DNA from: Minicystis rosea
Lineage (GTDB): Bacteria; Myxococcota_A; Polyangia; Polyangiales; Polyangiaceae
Length of the DNA: 64,000 nucleotides
Reading direction: 5' to 3'
Assembly (NCBI GenBank): GCA_001931535.1
Contig: CP016211.1
Location: 9,099,703-9,163,702 of the forward strand
Shown: positions 9,601-17,387 of the stretch, piece by piece
How the letters are laid out: every line of letters starts with the position of its first letter
How positions within the stretch are numbered: the stretch's first letter is position 1
Program-made: the position numbers and the translations under genes
Notes under the pieces: model-generated
Databases searched by the model: none
Told to the model about the DNA's origin: nothing
What the model saw: only the letters and a program-made list of their open reading frames with translations

Positions 9601-11437
9601 GCGGGATTCTCTGCACCCGGGCTGCTTCCGCGAGGTGGGTAATTTCAAGCGCAACCAGTTCTTCGCGGCCGACATCTCCCATGCTCAGAACGACACGGTC
9701 GGTCATCCCCGGATGAGCGCCTGTGTCAACGAGGTCACGATCGCGGGCACGCGCACGTGCACGGAGCGGGTCCCCGCCGGCGGCACGCGCCAGCCGACCG
9801 ATCCCGATCCCTTGCTCGGGATGGACATCTTCTTCGGATCGAACGTGTCGCTGCGGAATCCCAACTTCCGATCGGCCCGGTGCGGCGCCTGCCACAACGC
9901 GCCCAACCTGACCGACAACACGACGATGTTCACCCACAAGACGCAGCTCGTCGACGCCGCGGCGGAGTTCGAGAGAGGCAATCCGGTGGTGGAGCCGCTG
10001 ATGGAGCCGCTGGGCAAGATGCGCATCATCTCCGGCTTCCACCTGGAATCGGAGATCAACGGTCCGGGACAGGACGCGATCGAGCGCAAGATCAGCAACG
10101 AGAGCATCGTCCCGGCTCCGGTGGTCAACAACAACGGCAACTGCACCACCGCCAATTGCTCCGGCTACTCGTTCCCGGATGCGATCACCGTCAACGCCAA
10201 TGCCAACGGGTACGTCATCCACGCGGATCTCGGCACCGGTCCGGTGGCCGGGAATGGAGTGCCGGTCCCGTTCACCTCGTTCGGCGGCTCCTTCTTCGAC
10301 AACGGCGTGTACAACATCGGTGTCCGGCCCTGCGTCGCGGACCAGGCGAAGGTGACCGGCGCCTGCGAGGACACCGGACGCGGCGCCACCGATGCTTTCG
10401 GGTGGCCGCTCTCCCATGCTGCGCTGCTGATGAAGAACCTGGGCGGGCCGGGACAGGAGCCCGGCGTCCCGCTGCCGACCTTCGACCCGAGCTTCGACGA
10501 GGCCTGCGCGCCGTTCTGCGCCACCGGCGGCCTCTTCGAAGACACGGGGCACGATCAGCAGATCAACCCTGGGCAAGGCGATGAGCAGCTCAACTACCTC
10601 CTGCCGCCTTACATGGCCACGTTCGCCAACCGGATCACCGTGGGCGACGCCCATCCGGCGCTCGACGAAGCGTGCGGTCCCGTCGGCGGCTGCATCAACA
10701 CGCTCACCGACGTCGCCAACGCGGAGGGCTTCCCCGAGTTCCCGTTCGATCCCCGCGCGAACCTGAGCGAGGTCATCAACTCCGCAGTGGCCGCCGGCGA
10801 TTCCACGATCGGCGGGCGTGGCGGCGCATTCCAGGGGACGTGGCCGTTCGTGAACCGCGTCAGTCGCTTCGGCAGCTTCAAGGCGCCGCAGCTGCGCGAA
10901 GTGGAGCTCACCGGTCCCTACTTCCACAACGGCGGTATGCTGACGCTGCGACAGGTCGTCGACTTCTATGTCCGCGGCGGCGACTTCCCGGTCACCAACT
11001 CGCGCCATCGCGACTTCAACATCCTCAACCTCAACGCCGAGCTGCAGTCCGATCTCAGCGAGGAGGAGAAGGTCGCTCTGGTGGACTTCCTGCTCGAGCT
11101 GACGGACGATCGCGTCGCCCTCGAGAAGGCGCCCTTCGATCATCCGCAGGTGATCCTTCCCTTGGATGGCAGGGCTCCCGAGAGCGATGGTGTCGTGAAC
11201 CGGGACGCCATGCTCACGGGCTGCGTCCCTGCCAGTCAGTTCGGTCCGGGCCAGCAGGCATGCGACGGCGGCATGTTCCTGAACGTGCCGGCGGTGGGGA
11301 GCGCCGGTAACGCCACGCGCCTGCCGAACTTCCTGGGAATCGCAGGCAGGAATGCCACGAACACCGGGCCGGCTTTGCGGCTCTCCGGCGCCGCGGCCTT
11401 CTGCGGTGAGCACATCACCTCGCAGTACTGCCACTGA
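6623..11437 (+). CDS. very large di-heme cytochrome c peroxidase-like secreted protein
   Basis: 1604 residues from the ATG at 6623, chosen because GGGAGAGG precedes it. After a long basic N-terminus comes a hydrophobic export segment ending APWVAAAQQ. Two c-type heme sites are seen: CGSCHAHAG (8168, residue 516) and CGACHNAPN (9881, residue 1087). Stretches GKSLFWDMQVGSDAVQSCGS, FWDGRARHDDNGG, FKAPQLREVELTGPYFHNGG and GGMLTLRQVVDFY are hallmarks of the di-heme peroxidase/MauG superfamily. Family members are usually 300-450 residues, so this is about four times larger, with long extra N-terminal and inter-heme regions. It should act outside the cytoplasmic membrane in electron transfer or oxidation. 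Two FKBP lipoproteins follow and may help fold it. Confidence 0.88.
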   Translation: MRKNTEGTSRERKSRPTCWRSSADCDVPRRSESRDRIRRGPDAWSRASSNRGPALALTLTALAGILAPWVAAAQQATTFGSASGVTCPPGNVICNGSVNFLTTELFFEPETPFSSLKETALTWNELEYLFDNPYVPTTGVACQDGSGPQPPNDQGFPTYCTPTGDTFGTNVRRPAFGVSHVVRASQAGAGTVIPGLPPFRVHPLNYNAPNGTEQRVLNPGYAGGSFDNTNVCYTLGASCTPAPSNIDVTAGISRLDPAQAPEIDYNVAVGRKLDFCQNNPEPVPLDAPFNTAFDSETLTACGADPGEPGAASLAHDNTNPLLCGTQLLGAGSQAGPLCEDNLGLPFAGQQTASWYSTPAVPAGSATIALLRQIPAGSIAGLTTGTALPIQPAERLVDPGLRGVIQRYDPITGTGGLKKPSLAVATSDGAVVGGTGVAPAYLYNSTANLDERGQDQLLPSNENDYVGLYTTPTGNAYQGVTAGNYYPRKQAARLEAARLGKSLFWDMQVGSDAVQSCGSCHAHAGADNRTKNQVNPNGQDGIPGNPTNFTANAFTFPPNHDLTVADYPFHKLKDPEIAGDPVCSPAITGNVAGITFPDGDPPDHPRSTYTACDAANIVRDTDDVASSMGVHFGKFFDIPPIGAASFGRDSRGVRALVRDLRSPIPADNVDPIPGFAGSPNADGSANQFRRVEPRNTPTIFLADANFDNFWDGRARHDDNGGSVFGITDPQAHIFIDDPTSATGGLTATRQLIKFSSLASLAKGPGLSKFEMSFDGRNWAKIAKKLLQRGVTPLANQLVDPTDSFLGPYSNQNGSDCATLPAADRSPEGGPATPLGTGVPGLCITYAALIRHAFNPALHRNTTGHFTGCYTDERPDIHPNQCGTGARPAAAVTVLDPDGVVRSHNNDPFDTYVLAPATGPANATDTNQFTHMEGNFGLFWGQSIHLWASLLVPDDTPFDRFQDQNPDAAMVMGETGEPLLVLDMPNCNNLPAGYTRDSLHPGCFREVGNFKRNQFFAADISHAQNDTVGHPRMSACVNEVTIAGTRTCTERVPAGGTRQPTDPDPLLGMDIFFGSNVSLRNPNFRSARCGACHNAPNLTDNTTMFTHKTQLVDAAAEFERGNPVVEPLMEPLGKMRIISGFHLESEINGPGQDAIERKISNESIVPAPVVNNNGNCTTANCSGYSFPDAITVNANANGYVIHADLGTGPVAGNGVPVPFTSFGGSFFDNGVYNIGVRPCVADQAKVTGACEDTGRGATDAFGWPLSHAALLMKNLGGPGQEPGVPLPTFDPSFDEACAPFCATGGLFEDTGHDQQINPGQGDEQLNYLLPPYMATFANRITVGDAHPALDEACGPVGGCINTLTDVANAEGFPEFPFDPRANLSEVINSAVAAGDSTIGGRGGAFQGTWPFVNRVSRFGSFKAPQLREVELTGPYFHNGGMLTLRQVVDFYVRGGDFPVTNSRHRDFNILNLNAELQSDLSEEEKVALVDFLLELTDDRVALEKAPFDHPQVILPLDGRAPESDGVVNRDAMLTGCVPASQFGPGQQACDGGMFLNVPAVGSAGNATRLPNFLGIAGRNATNTGPALRLSGAAAFCGEHITSQYCH

Positions 11438-11452
11438 GAGAAGGAGACCGTT

Positions 11453-11493
11453 CCACGCTCACCCTCGGCTCTTTGCCGCGAGGGTGAGCGTGG
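11453..11493 (+). terminator. strong hairpin after the di-heme gene
   Basis: A perfect 15-bp stem (11453-11467 with 11479-11493) and an 11-base loop lie 15 bases after the stop codon. There is no T tract behind it, so it may be a Rho-independent-like attenuator or a 3' end stabiliser. It would partly separate the cytochrome from the downstream FKBP genes. Confidence 0.6.
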
Positions 11494-11584
11494 GCGGGCC
11501 ACTCGCATGATGAACGACGAACCTGGGTTGCTTCGCACCTCGGACGCTCGAAAGCCGGCGGCGAGACCACCTACTGGAGGACCG

Positions 11585-12793
11585 ATGACGATGATGAACC
11601 GGTGCAGGACTCCGCTCGCGGCCGCTCTTCTCATGGGCGTCGGCGCGCTCATGGATGGGTGCGGCGTGGCCCCGAATCGCGAGCAGTCCGAGGCGATCTC
11701 CACGACCGTCAGCGACATCGAGCTCTCTTACAAGCGCGACCCGCGCATGGTCGACCCGTTCCGCGGGCTCGGCCCCTGGGTCGGCGGTCCGGGCTACTCC
11801 GGCGCCACCGCGCAGAGCTCGGTGGAGGCCAGGGCCCGCGCCGTGGACTCGAAAGGACAGCCAGTCCTCGTGAGCCCTCGGTGGATTCCCTCGGACCCCG
11901 GAATGGTGACGGTCTCTCCCGGCCAGGGCGATCAGGTCACCATCGCCGTGCACCGCGCGGGGGAAAGCCGACTCGAGATCAGCGCGGAGGGATTCTCGAA
12001 GGCGCTGGTCGTCAGGGCCAAACAAGAGGGCGAGTTCCTGGTGCTCGAAATCGCTCCTCCCCCGCCCGTGTCGAGCTCCGCGGCCGCGGGGATCAATCCG
12101 GCGCTCAAGGAAAGAAGGCAGCAGGTCAGTTATGCCGTCGGCTTGAACCTCGCCAAGACGCTGCAAAAGCAGTCCGTGGAAGTCGACCCTGAGCTCGTGC
12201 GGAAGGCGTTCACGGACGTGCTCTCCGGCGGAACGCCCCTGATGAGCGAAGAGCAAGCCCACCTCGCGTTGATTGGCGTGGAGACCGAGATCAACGTGAC
12301 GGAGGCTGCTTTGGAGAGGAGACGTCTGGCCGAGAAGAATCAAAAGGACGGCGACGACTTCCTCGCCGAGAACCGGAAGAAGGAGGGCGTGGTCGCGCTC
12401 CCGAGCGGGCTCCAGTACAAGGTCATCACCCTCGGCACTGGACGAAAGCCCACGCTCGAAGACGTCGCCGTGTGCCACTACCGCGGCATGTTCCTCGACG
12501 GGAAAGAGTTCGACAGCTCTTACCGGAAGAAGACCCACGAGCCGGTGCCCTTCCCGGTCAATGGGGTCATCGCCGGTTGGCAGGAAGCCCTGCAGCTCAT
12601 GCCGGCCGGCTCGAAGTGGCAGCTCTTCGTTCCTTCCAGCTTGGCCTATGGGGAACGCGGCGCGCCGCGGAGCAAGATCGGGTCGAACACGACGCTGATG
12701 TTCGAGGTCGAGCTGCTCTCGGTCGAGCCCAGAGGAGCGCGACCGCAGCAGCCGGGATCGAGAGTCCAGAAGGCAAGACGACGTCGAGAGTGA
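11585..12793 (+). CDS. FKBP-type peptidyl-prolyl isomerase lipoprotein with Ig-like domain
   Basis: 402 residues from the ATG at 11585, preceded by CTGGAGG. A lipoprotein-like signal ends GALMDGC. Residues about 60-160 resemble a bacterial Ig-like (Big2) fold (ARAVDSKGQPV, WIPSDPGMVTV, VTIAVHRAGESRLEIS). Then comes an FkpA-type N-terminal helical domain (QVSYAVGLNLAKTLQ, VDPELVRKAFTDVLSGG) and a catalytic FKBP domain with HYRGMFLDGKEFDSSY, VIAGWQEALQLMPAGSKWQL, LAYGERG and MFEVELL. It would catalyse proline isomerisation and assist folding at the cell envelope. It is followed by a second FKBP gene. The tail is a basic run partly shared with a downstream duplication. Confidence 0.9.
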   Translation: MTMMNRCRTPLAAALLMGVGALMDGCGVAPNREQSEAISTTVSDIELSYKRDPRMVDPFRGLGPWVGGPGYSGATAQSSVEARARAVDSKGQPVLVSPRWIPSDPGMVTVSPGQGDQVTIAVHRAGESRLEISAEGFSKALVVRAKQEGEFLVLEIAPPPPVSSSAAAGINPALKERRQQVSYAVGLNLAKTLQKQSVEVDPELVRKAFTDVLSGGTPLMSEEQAHLALIGVETEINVTEAALERRRLAEKNQKDGDDFLAENRKKEGVVALPSGLQYKVITLGTGRKPTLEDVAVCHYRGMFLDGKEFDSSYRKKTHEPVPFPVNGVIAGWQEALQLMPAGSKWQLFVPSSLAYGERGAPRSKIGSNTTLMFEVELLSVEPRGARPQQPGSRVQKARRRRE

Positions 12794-12914
12794 AGGAGGC
12801 CAATTCGGGTCGAGCACGACACGGATGTTCGAGGTCGAGCCCAGAGGAGCGCGACCACAGCAGCCGAGATCGAGAGTCCAGAAGGCATGACGACGTCGAG
12901 ACGTGAAGGAGGTC
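12680..12914. repeat. imperfect tandem duplication at the end of the first FKBP gene
   Basis: Unit 1 (12680-12806) covers the last codons of the first FKBP gene and its flank; unit 2 (12807-12914) repeats it with a 15-base deletion and a few changes. Shared blocks include GATGTTCGAGGTCGAG, CCCAGAGGAGCGCGACC, GAGAGTCCAGAAGGCA and GTGAAGGAGG. The AAGGAGG of unit 2 is the ribosome site of the second FKBP gene. The duplication therefore links the two paralogues. Confidence 0.85.
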
Positions 12915-12919
12915 GAACC

Positions 12920-13744
12920 GTGAGCCAGAAGCAACCGATTGGCAGGATGGCGTGTGCGCTCGTGGCCCTGGCTCTGGCTGGGACGGGGTGCGCGCGAGGA
13001 AAGCCGCGACCGGACCAGCAGAGCGCAGAGTCGACGCCGGAAACGGCGGGGAAGACCGCGGCAGTCGACACGAAGCCCGAGAGCCCGACGCCCGGCCCTG
13101 GCATGGAGAACCGCAAGGACAAGCTCAGCTATGCTTTCGGCGTGGACATGGCGCGAACGATCCAAGGGCAGAAGGAGCGCTTGAATGTCGAGCTGCTGAA
13201 GAGAGCCCTGTCGGACACCCTGGAGGGCAACAAGCTCGTCATGACCGACGAGGAGGTGACCTCGACCATCAAGACGTTCGAAGCGGAGCTGAAGCAGGAT
13301 TTTCAGCACGCCCGAGTGATGGTCTCGACGAAGAACAAGCAGCAGGGGGAGGCATTCTTCGCCGAGAACGCGAAGAAGGAAGGGGTCGTCACGTTGCCCA
13401 GCGGGCTGCAGTACAAGGTGCTCAACAAGGGCTCTGGCAAGGTGCCGACGCGGGAAGACACCGTGGTGTGCAACTACCGCGGCACGCGATTGGACGGGAC
13501 CGAGATCGACAGCTCGTACAAACGCAAGGAGCCCACCGCCATCCCCGTGAAGAGCGTGATTCCGGGGTTCTCCCAGGCTCTCCAGCTCATGCCCGTGGGG
13601 AGCAAATGGCAGCTCTTCGTGCCGCCTCAGCTCGCCTATGGTGACAAGGCAGCGCCCGCGTTCGGGCCCAACTCCACACTGGTGTTCGAGGTCGAGCTGC
13701 TGGCGATCAGGGACGAGGCGCAGGCGAAGACCGCATCGAAGTGA
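12920..13744 (+). CDS. FKBP-type peptidyl-prolyl isomerase lipoprotein
   Basis: 274 residues from the GTG at 12920, decided by AAGGAGG 7 bases upstream. The signal MACALVALALAGTGC suggests a lipoprotein, followed by a polar linker rich in Pro, Glu and Thr. The FkpA-like dimerisation domain (KLSYAFGVDMARTIQGQ ... LVMTDEEVTS) and the FKBP catalytic domain (LPSGLQYKVLNKGSGK, CNYRGTRLDGTEIDSSYKRK, VIPGFSQALQLMPVGSKWQL, LAYGDKA, VFEVELLA) are complete. It lacks the Ig-like domain of its upstream paralogue. Both probably serve as envelope chaperones for the large secreted di-heme protein; this is inferred from position. Confidence 0.93.
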   Translation: MSQKQPIGRMACALVALALAGTGCARGKPRPDQQSAESTPETAGKTAAVDTKPESPTPGPGMENRKDKLSYAFGVDMARTIQGQKERLNVELLKRALSDTLEGNKLVMTDEEVTSTIKTFEAELKQDFQHARVMVSTKNKQQGEAFFAENAKKEGVVTLPSGLQYKVLNKGSGKVPTREDTVVCNYRGTRLDGTEIDSSYKRKEPTAIPVKSVIPGFSQALQLMPVGSKWQLFVPPQLAYGDKAAPAFGPNSTLVFEVELLAIRDEAQAKTASK

Positions 13745-13772
13745 TGGGGCCAGGCGTCGGGAGAGGCCCACT

Positions 13773-14582
13773 ATGTCGCAAGGACCTCGAGCGGGTAAGG
13801 CGCGCCAGACGCTCGCCATCGTCGGGTTGGCGTTGGGCGTCCTCGTCATCCTCGGCGGCGCGCGCGCGCTCGTGACGCTGGCGGGCGTCGCGCGCGGAGC
13901 AGCTTACACGGGGCCGGCTCCGCGTCGGACCGCCGCCGCCCCGCTGGCAACCATCGGGGCGGCACGCGCGCCCGAGGATGCCGCGGGCACCGCGATCACG
14001 GACGAAGAGCCCGTGCTACCTGCTCGGAGCTCCTCGAGGCACCACCGGCGTGGTCCCCAGCGCAGGCGGCCGGGGCTGCCGCTCGAGCTCGTGGGGACAC
14101 GGCTCATGGACGAAGTCGACGGCGTCCAGCCGCAGATAGAGAAGTGTCTGCAGCGAACACCCGCACGCGGATCCGGCGGTGGCGACGATACCGCAGCCAT
14201 CCGTCGCGCGATCGAGGCGGCCAGGCTCATGCAGGCCAAGCCAGTCTCCGGCGAGGAGGAGGCGCTCCTGCGTGACCTGGAGGCGGCGGCCATTGCGGTC
14301 GGGGGCAGAGCCGTCCCACGAACGATCGTGCTCGATGTCGAGACCGGGGACGACGAAGTGCGGATCGTCGGCGTTCCTTCGGGGAGCAATGGCTCGGCCG
14401 ACGATCCGCTGCTGCTCTGTGCGCAGCAGGAGCTCGGTGGCAGAGTCATCCCGATCGCGGGCGCCAAGGCCGGAAGTCGCATCCCGATCGCGGTTCCACT
14501 TCGGTCCGGCGAGGCGCGGCCGCGACGGGCGATGGAGCCGACCTCCGAGATCGATCCCGCCGTGGCTCAGGACAGCCAATGA
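13773..14582 (+). CDS. membrane-anchored protein of unknown function
   Basis: 269 residues from the ATG at 13773, 28 bases after the second FKBP gene. One N-terminal membrane segment (LAIVGLALGVLVILGGARAL) is followed by a basic, low-complexity stretch and a soluble domain with VDGVQPQIEKCLQR and VPRTIVLDVETGDDEVRIVG. The later part resembles the accessory C-terminal segments of myxobacterial TonB- or AgmX-like proteins only loosely. Its position suggests it belongs to the FKBP/cytochrome unit. No function is assigned. Confidence 0.75.
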   Translation: MSQGPRAGKARQTLAIVGLALGVLVILGGARALVTLAGVARGAAYTGPAPRRTAAAPLATIGAARAPEDAAGTAITDEEPVLPARSSSRHHRRGPQRRRPGLPLELVGTRLMDEVDGVQPQIEKCLQRTPARGSGGGDDTAAIRRAIEAARLMQAKPVSGEEEALLRDLEAAAIAVGGRAVPRTIVLDVETGDDEVRIVGVPSGSNGSADDPLLLCAQQELGGRVIPIAGAKAGSRIPIAVPLRSGEARPRRAMEPTSEIDPAVAQDSQ

Positions 14583-14648
14583 CGAAGTAGAGCGGCCCAT
14601 TTCATGCGCGCGCCGGCTCGAGCCGGCTCGACCAGCGCGATCAGGCGC

Positions 14649-14951
14649 TCAGCGCGCCCTCCACGTCCCCGTGGCCCCCGGCGGGCAGTAAAGCTCGAAC
14701 CCCTCACTGCCCCCAGTACGGCACCGCCTCTCCAGCCCCTTCCTCACCGCCTCGTCGCGGCACTCCCACCCGAGCGGCGCCTCGTCTCTCCGGAGCCGGT
14801 ACGGGCAAAACTTCCCCGCCGCGCACTGCTCCTCGGCCGTGCAGTGGGCGTCGACCTCCCTCCTGGCCGACCATCGCTCTCCCAACGCCACCAGCAGCGC
14901 GCCGGCCGCCACCGCCGCGAGGAGCCCGCCCACCACGCGCGAGATCATCAC
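14649..14951 (-). CDS. small cysteine-containing membrane or secreted protein
   Basis: 100 residues; starts GTG at 14951 or ATG at 14948. An N-terminal hydrophobic segment (VVGGLLAAVAAGALLVAL) is followed by a domain with five Cys (HCTAEEQCAAGKFCPYRL, WECRDEA, RRC, YCPPGA). Small exported Cys-rich proteins of this sort are common in myxobacteria. It is convergent with the preceding gene. Function unknown. Confidence 0.7.
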   Translation of the reverse strand: MMISRVVGGLLAAVAAGALLVALGERWSARREVDAHCTAEEQCAAGKFCPYRLRRDEAPLGWECRDEAVRKGLERRCRTGGSEGFELYCPPGATGTWRAR

Positions 14952-15025
14952 CTTGCCCTCACGGGCGCGACGGCGAGGAGGGCGGCGGTTCTGGGGCGGA
15001 AGATCATCGGACGAACATAGGTCGA

Positions 15026-15118
15026 TCGAACATGGTGACCAAGGTCATCCGCACGGCGTGGCGCGCGCCGGCGCCTCCGCCGTCGACCTGGCGGCCGCGC
15101 TGGAGTGGAATCCATGAG
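15026..15118. repeat. 93-bp dispersed repeat, copy A
   Basis: From TCGAACATGGTG to GGAATCCATGAG, this stretch is nearly identical to 39379-39472 (about three differences). In the plus strand both copies have a frame ending ASAVDLAAALEWNP and a shared TGA; one copy is the tail of an apparent gene. It lies just 3' of the SBBP repeat pseudogene. Confidence 0.85.
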
Positions 15119-15135
15119 ATCAGCTCGAACAGGCG

Positions 15136-15880
15136 CTATGGGCTGAGCTTGGCCACGAAAACATCATTCCCACCTGCGCTGACGAGCGAGCCTCCGCCGA
15201 GGTTCACCGACCCATAGAAGTCACCCGCAAGAAAGACGTTGCCCTTGTCGTCGACGGCCACGCTGTTGCCCGTCTGATCGCTGGCGTCGCCGAAGCGCTT
15301 ACTCCACACATGAGCGCCTTTTCGCGTCGAGCTTGGTGAGGAAGATATCTTGTCCGCCCGCGCTCGCCAGCGGGCCGCCTCCGAAGTCGACGGCCCCGGA
15401 GAAGTTGCCGGTGATGAGCAGGTTGCGGCCATGGTCCACCACGATGTCCGCCGCACCTCCACTGTCGAATGCCTCACTCCAGATGTGCGAACCATCCGCC
15501 GCGAGCTTCGCGACGAAAATACTCGCGGGACTTCCGGAGCTGACGAGCAGGCCACCACCGAAGTCCAACGAGCCACCGAAGAAGCCGGCCACGATCGCGT
15601 TGTCTGCGCTGTCCGCAGCGATGCTCACCCCCGTTGGTTCACCTGCATCGCCGAAACGCTTGCTCCGAAGGTGCTTGCCGCTCGCGTCGAGCTTGGCGAC
15701 GAAGATGTCTTGGCCACCGGCGCTCGTGAGCAGTCCTCCTCCCAGGTCAATCGAGTCGAAAAAGGTACCGACGAGGAGAACATTGCCAGCGCCGTCCGCA
15801 GCGACACCCCTGATCGCTTTCGACAACTCGTGTGGGCTCCGAGCAAAGCCCAGACCGGATCGACAGCGACCGCTGTTCAC
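15136..15880 (-). pseudogene. SBBP (beta-propeller) repeat protein, truncated and frameshifted
   Basis: Four SBBP repeats are seen, each about 48-50 residues with the pattern GGGLLTSAGGQDIFVAKLDA then SGKHLRSKRFGDAGE. The N-terminus lacks a signal peptide and starts mid-repeat (ARSPHELSKAIRGVAADGAG), so the 5' part is missing. Near 15335 an extra A in the run AAAA of GCGAAAAGG shifts the frame; the rest (HVWSKRFGDASDQTGNSVAV ... FVAKLSP) is in another frame and stops at 15136. Such proteins are secreted beta-propellers of unknown role in myxobacteria. Fragments of the same gene occur at 5929, 41280 and 47811. Confidence 0.8.
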
Positions 15881-16309
15881 CCCAACCCCGTGCGCGATTC
15901 AGGGCACCTCGTGGTCCCCCGGCACCGGCCGATGGTCGAGCAAGTCCGCCTCGAACGTGGCCGGCCGCTGGCCGGCCACTGGCCGGCCACTCGCCGTCAC
16001 GGACCAGCCAGTGGCCAAGGTGGTTCACCGGCGCGCCATCCCTGGTCACACAGGAGGCACTGCCCTTGGAGCCAAGGCGGTACGAACATGGGCATCAGCG
16101 TTGCTTGTGGCCCTCGTGCCGCAATTCGCGCGAGACGAGAGATCGATACCGGCGGGCGTTCGCGCACGCCGACGTGACGCCTATGGCGTCACGGTATCGA
16201 TCTCGGCGGCCACCATGAGCCTTGAGACATGGTCTCGAGCGTCGAGAGCCCATCTCGACCTCGGATGGCCGCAGCGACGCTGACGCTCGTACCTGAGAGG
16301 TAGCAGACC
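15881..16309. other. intergenic region with GGCC repeats
   Basis: Around 15957-15993 the 11-mer CTGGCCGGCCA/G occurs three times in tandem, making overlapping palindromes. A larger nested inverted repeat follows (separate entry). No coding frame is convincing. Confidence 0.5.
16139..16204. repeat. nested inverted repeat
   Basis: An outer perfect 13-bp inverted repeat (GAGATCGATACCG at 16139-16151 with its complement at 16192-16204) encloses an inner perfect hairpin GTGACGCC-TAT-GGCGTCAC (16174-16192). It lies about 105 bases upstream of the gene at 16310. It could be a terminator, an operator, or a recombination site. Confidence 0.75.
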
Positions 16310-17092
16310 ATGACGATGCCCTTCGAGATCTACGCCCAGATACACAAGCCGGCGAAGCAGGATGTCGAGAGCTGGATGGAGGTGTTCACGGAATGGGCCA
16401 AAGCGCGCGTGCTGATTATGACCGCGTCCTTCGCCGACGCTGTGAAGCGCGCGCTCGTCGCCGATCTCCATGCCGTGAAGCCCAACCCCGTGGCTCGTCT
16501 GGCCCCGCTGGCCAAATCGCTGGAGAAGATCGGCCCCCCGCCCGTGCTCATCGAGGCCGGCTACAAGTACGGCCTCGGCGACCTAGGCCCAACGGAAGAA
16601 CACAGACGAGAATACAAGGAGCTCGAGCCCTTCTTGGGCATGATCGAGTTCCTTGCCTTCGACACCGCGACGGGCATCTTGACCATCTGGTACAGGAGTA
16701 GGGCGAAGCAGGAGAAGGAGGACCTGCAAACGTTCCTCGACTACGGGGCGAAGTACGGCATCAAGGTCCTCCCGGACGAAATCGCGAGCGTAGCCGCGAA
16801 GCAGGTCACGCACGAACAGGTGCACCACCGGGCCAGCGGCGAGATGCAACGGCAAGGCAAGAAGGTCTACACGGACAAGGACGCTCACACGCACATCGGG
16901 ATGGGATCCGTCGGAAACGCAGGGTCATATCTCATGACCTTGGTGGGCACGAAGCTCCTTAAGGCGAAGGATATGAAGACGAATGATAGTGATTTCATCG
17001 AGAATGTGCTGAAGCTTCGCACCGAATGGGAGAAGCAGAATGGGTACGTGAAGAACTCCGTGGCCAACATGGCCCCCGACGTCAAGAAGTGA
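16310..17092 (+). CDS. hypothetical protein with a HEXXH-like motif
   Basis: 260 residues from ATG 16310, with GAGAGG upstream. It has no signal peptide or membrane segment and is rich in Lys, unlike its neighbours; local GC is lower, as in KAKDMKTNDSDFIENV. Residues 168-172 read HEQVH, matching the HEXXH zinc-protease pattern, in VAAKQVTHEQVHHRAS; whether this is functional is unknown. I do not recognise the family. The composition suggests horizontal transfer. Confidence 0.7.
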   Translation: MTMPFEIYAQIHKPAKQDVESWMEVFTEWAKARVLIMTASFADAVKRALVADLHAVKPNPVARLAPLAKSLEKIGPPPVLIEAGYKYGLGDLGPTEEHRREYKELEPFLGMIEFLAFDTATGILTIWYRSRAKQEKEDLQTFLDYGAKYGIKVLPDEIASVAAKQVTHEQVHHRASGEMQRQGKKVYTDKDAHTHIGMGSVGNAGSYLMTLVGTKLLKAKDMKTNDSDFIENVLKLRTEWEKQNGYVKNSVANMAPDVKK

Positions 17093-17201
17093 TTGCAGCA
17101 CGGGATGTGGGCGCGGTCTTCTCTGCCTGCGCATGACGTGCCGCTGAGATCCCGATTCCAGGGCTCGCCGTCGGGAAGGACGAGCAGTTCGAGATCGGTC
17201 G

Positions 17202-17387
17202 TCAGTGCGTGGGTCCGGCGCCGCCGTTGCCCGCGGGGTCGCCCGACTCGCCATCATCGTCGGCTGTCGTATCGAGCAGGCGGTCGACGACCTCGAGGAG
17301 CGATGTCGGATCCTTCTCGTCGTACCCGTATGGGCTGCACAGCCTCGGTTGGTGTGCGGCTTTCAGGCACACCAGCCTGCTCTTCAC
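17202..17387 (-). CDS. small protein with shared acidic/Gly-rich tail
   Basis: 61 residues from a GTG at 17387 that overlaps the stop of the histidine kinase (GTGA), with AAGGAGG just upstream, so translation is probably coupled. It reads VKSRLVCLKAAHQPRL, then DEKDPTSLLEVVDRLLDTTA and the tail DDDGESGDPAGNGGAGPTH. The same tail ends the proteins at 5207 and 20233. It may be an accessory partner of the kinase; function unknown. Confidence 0.65.
   Translation of the reverse strand: MKSRLVCLKAAHQPRLCSPYGYDEKDPTSLLEVVDRLLDTTADDDGESGDPAGNGGAGPTH

Noticed and set aside
8933..11434. 833-codon minus-strand open frame opposite the di-heme gene
   Set aside because: It mirrors the plus-strand gene and reads Arg/Val/Gly-rich text without any motif or ribosome site; shadow of a GC-rich gene.
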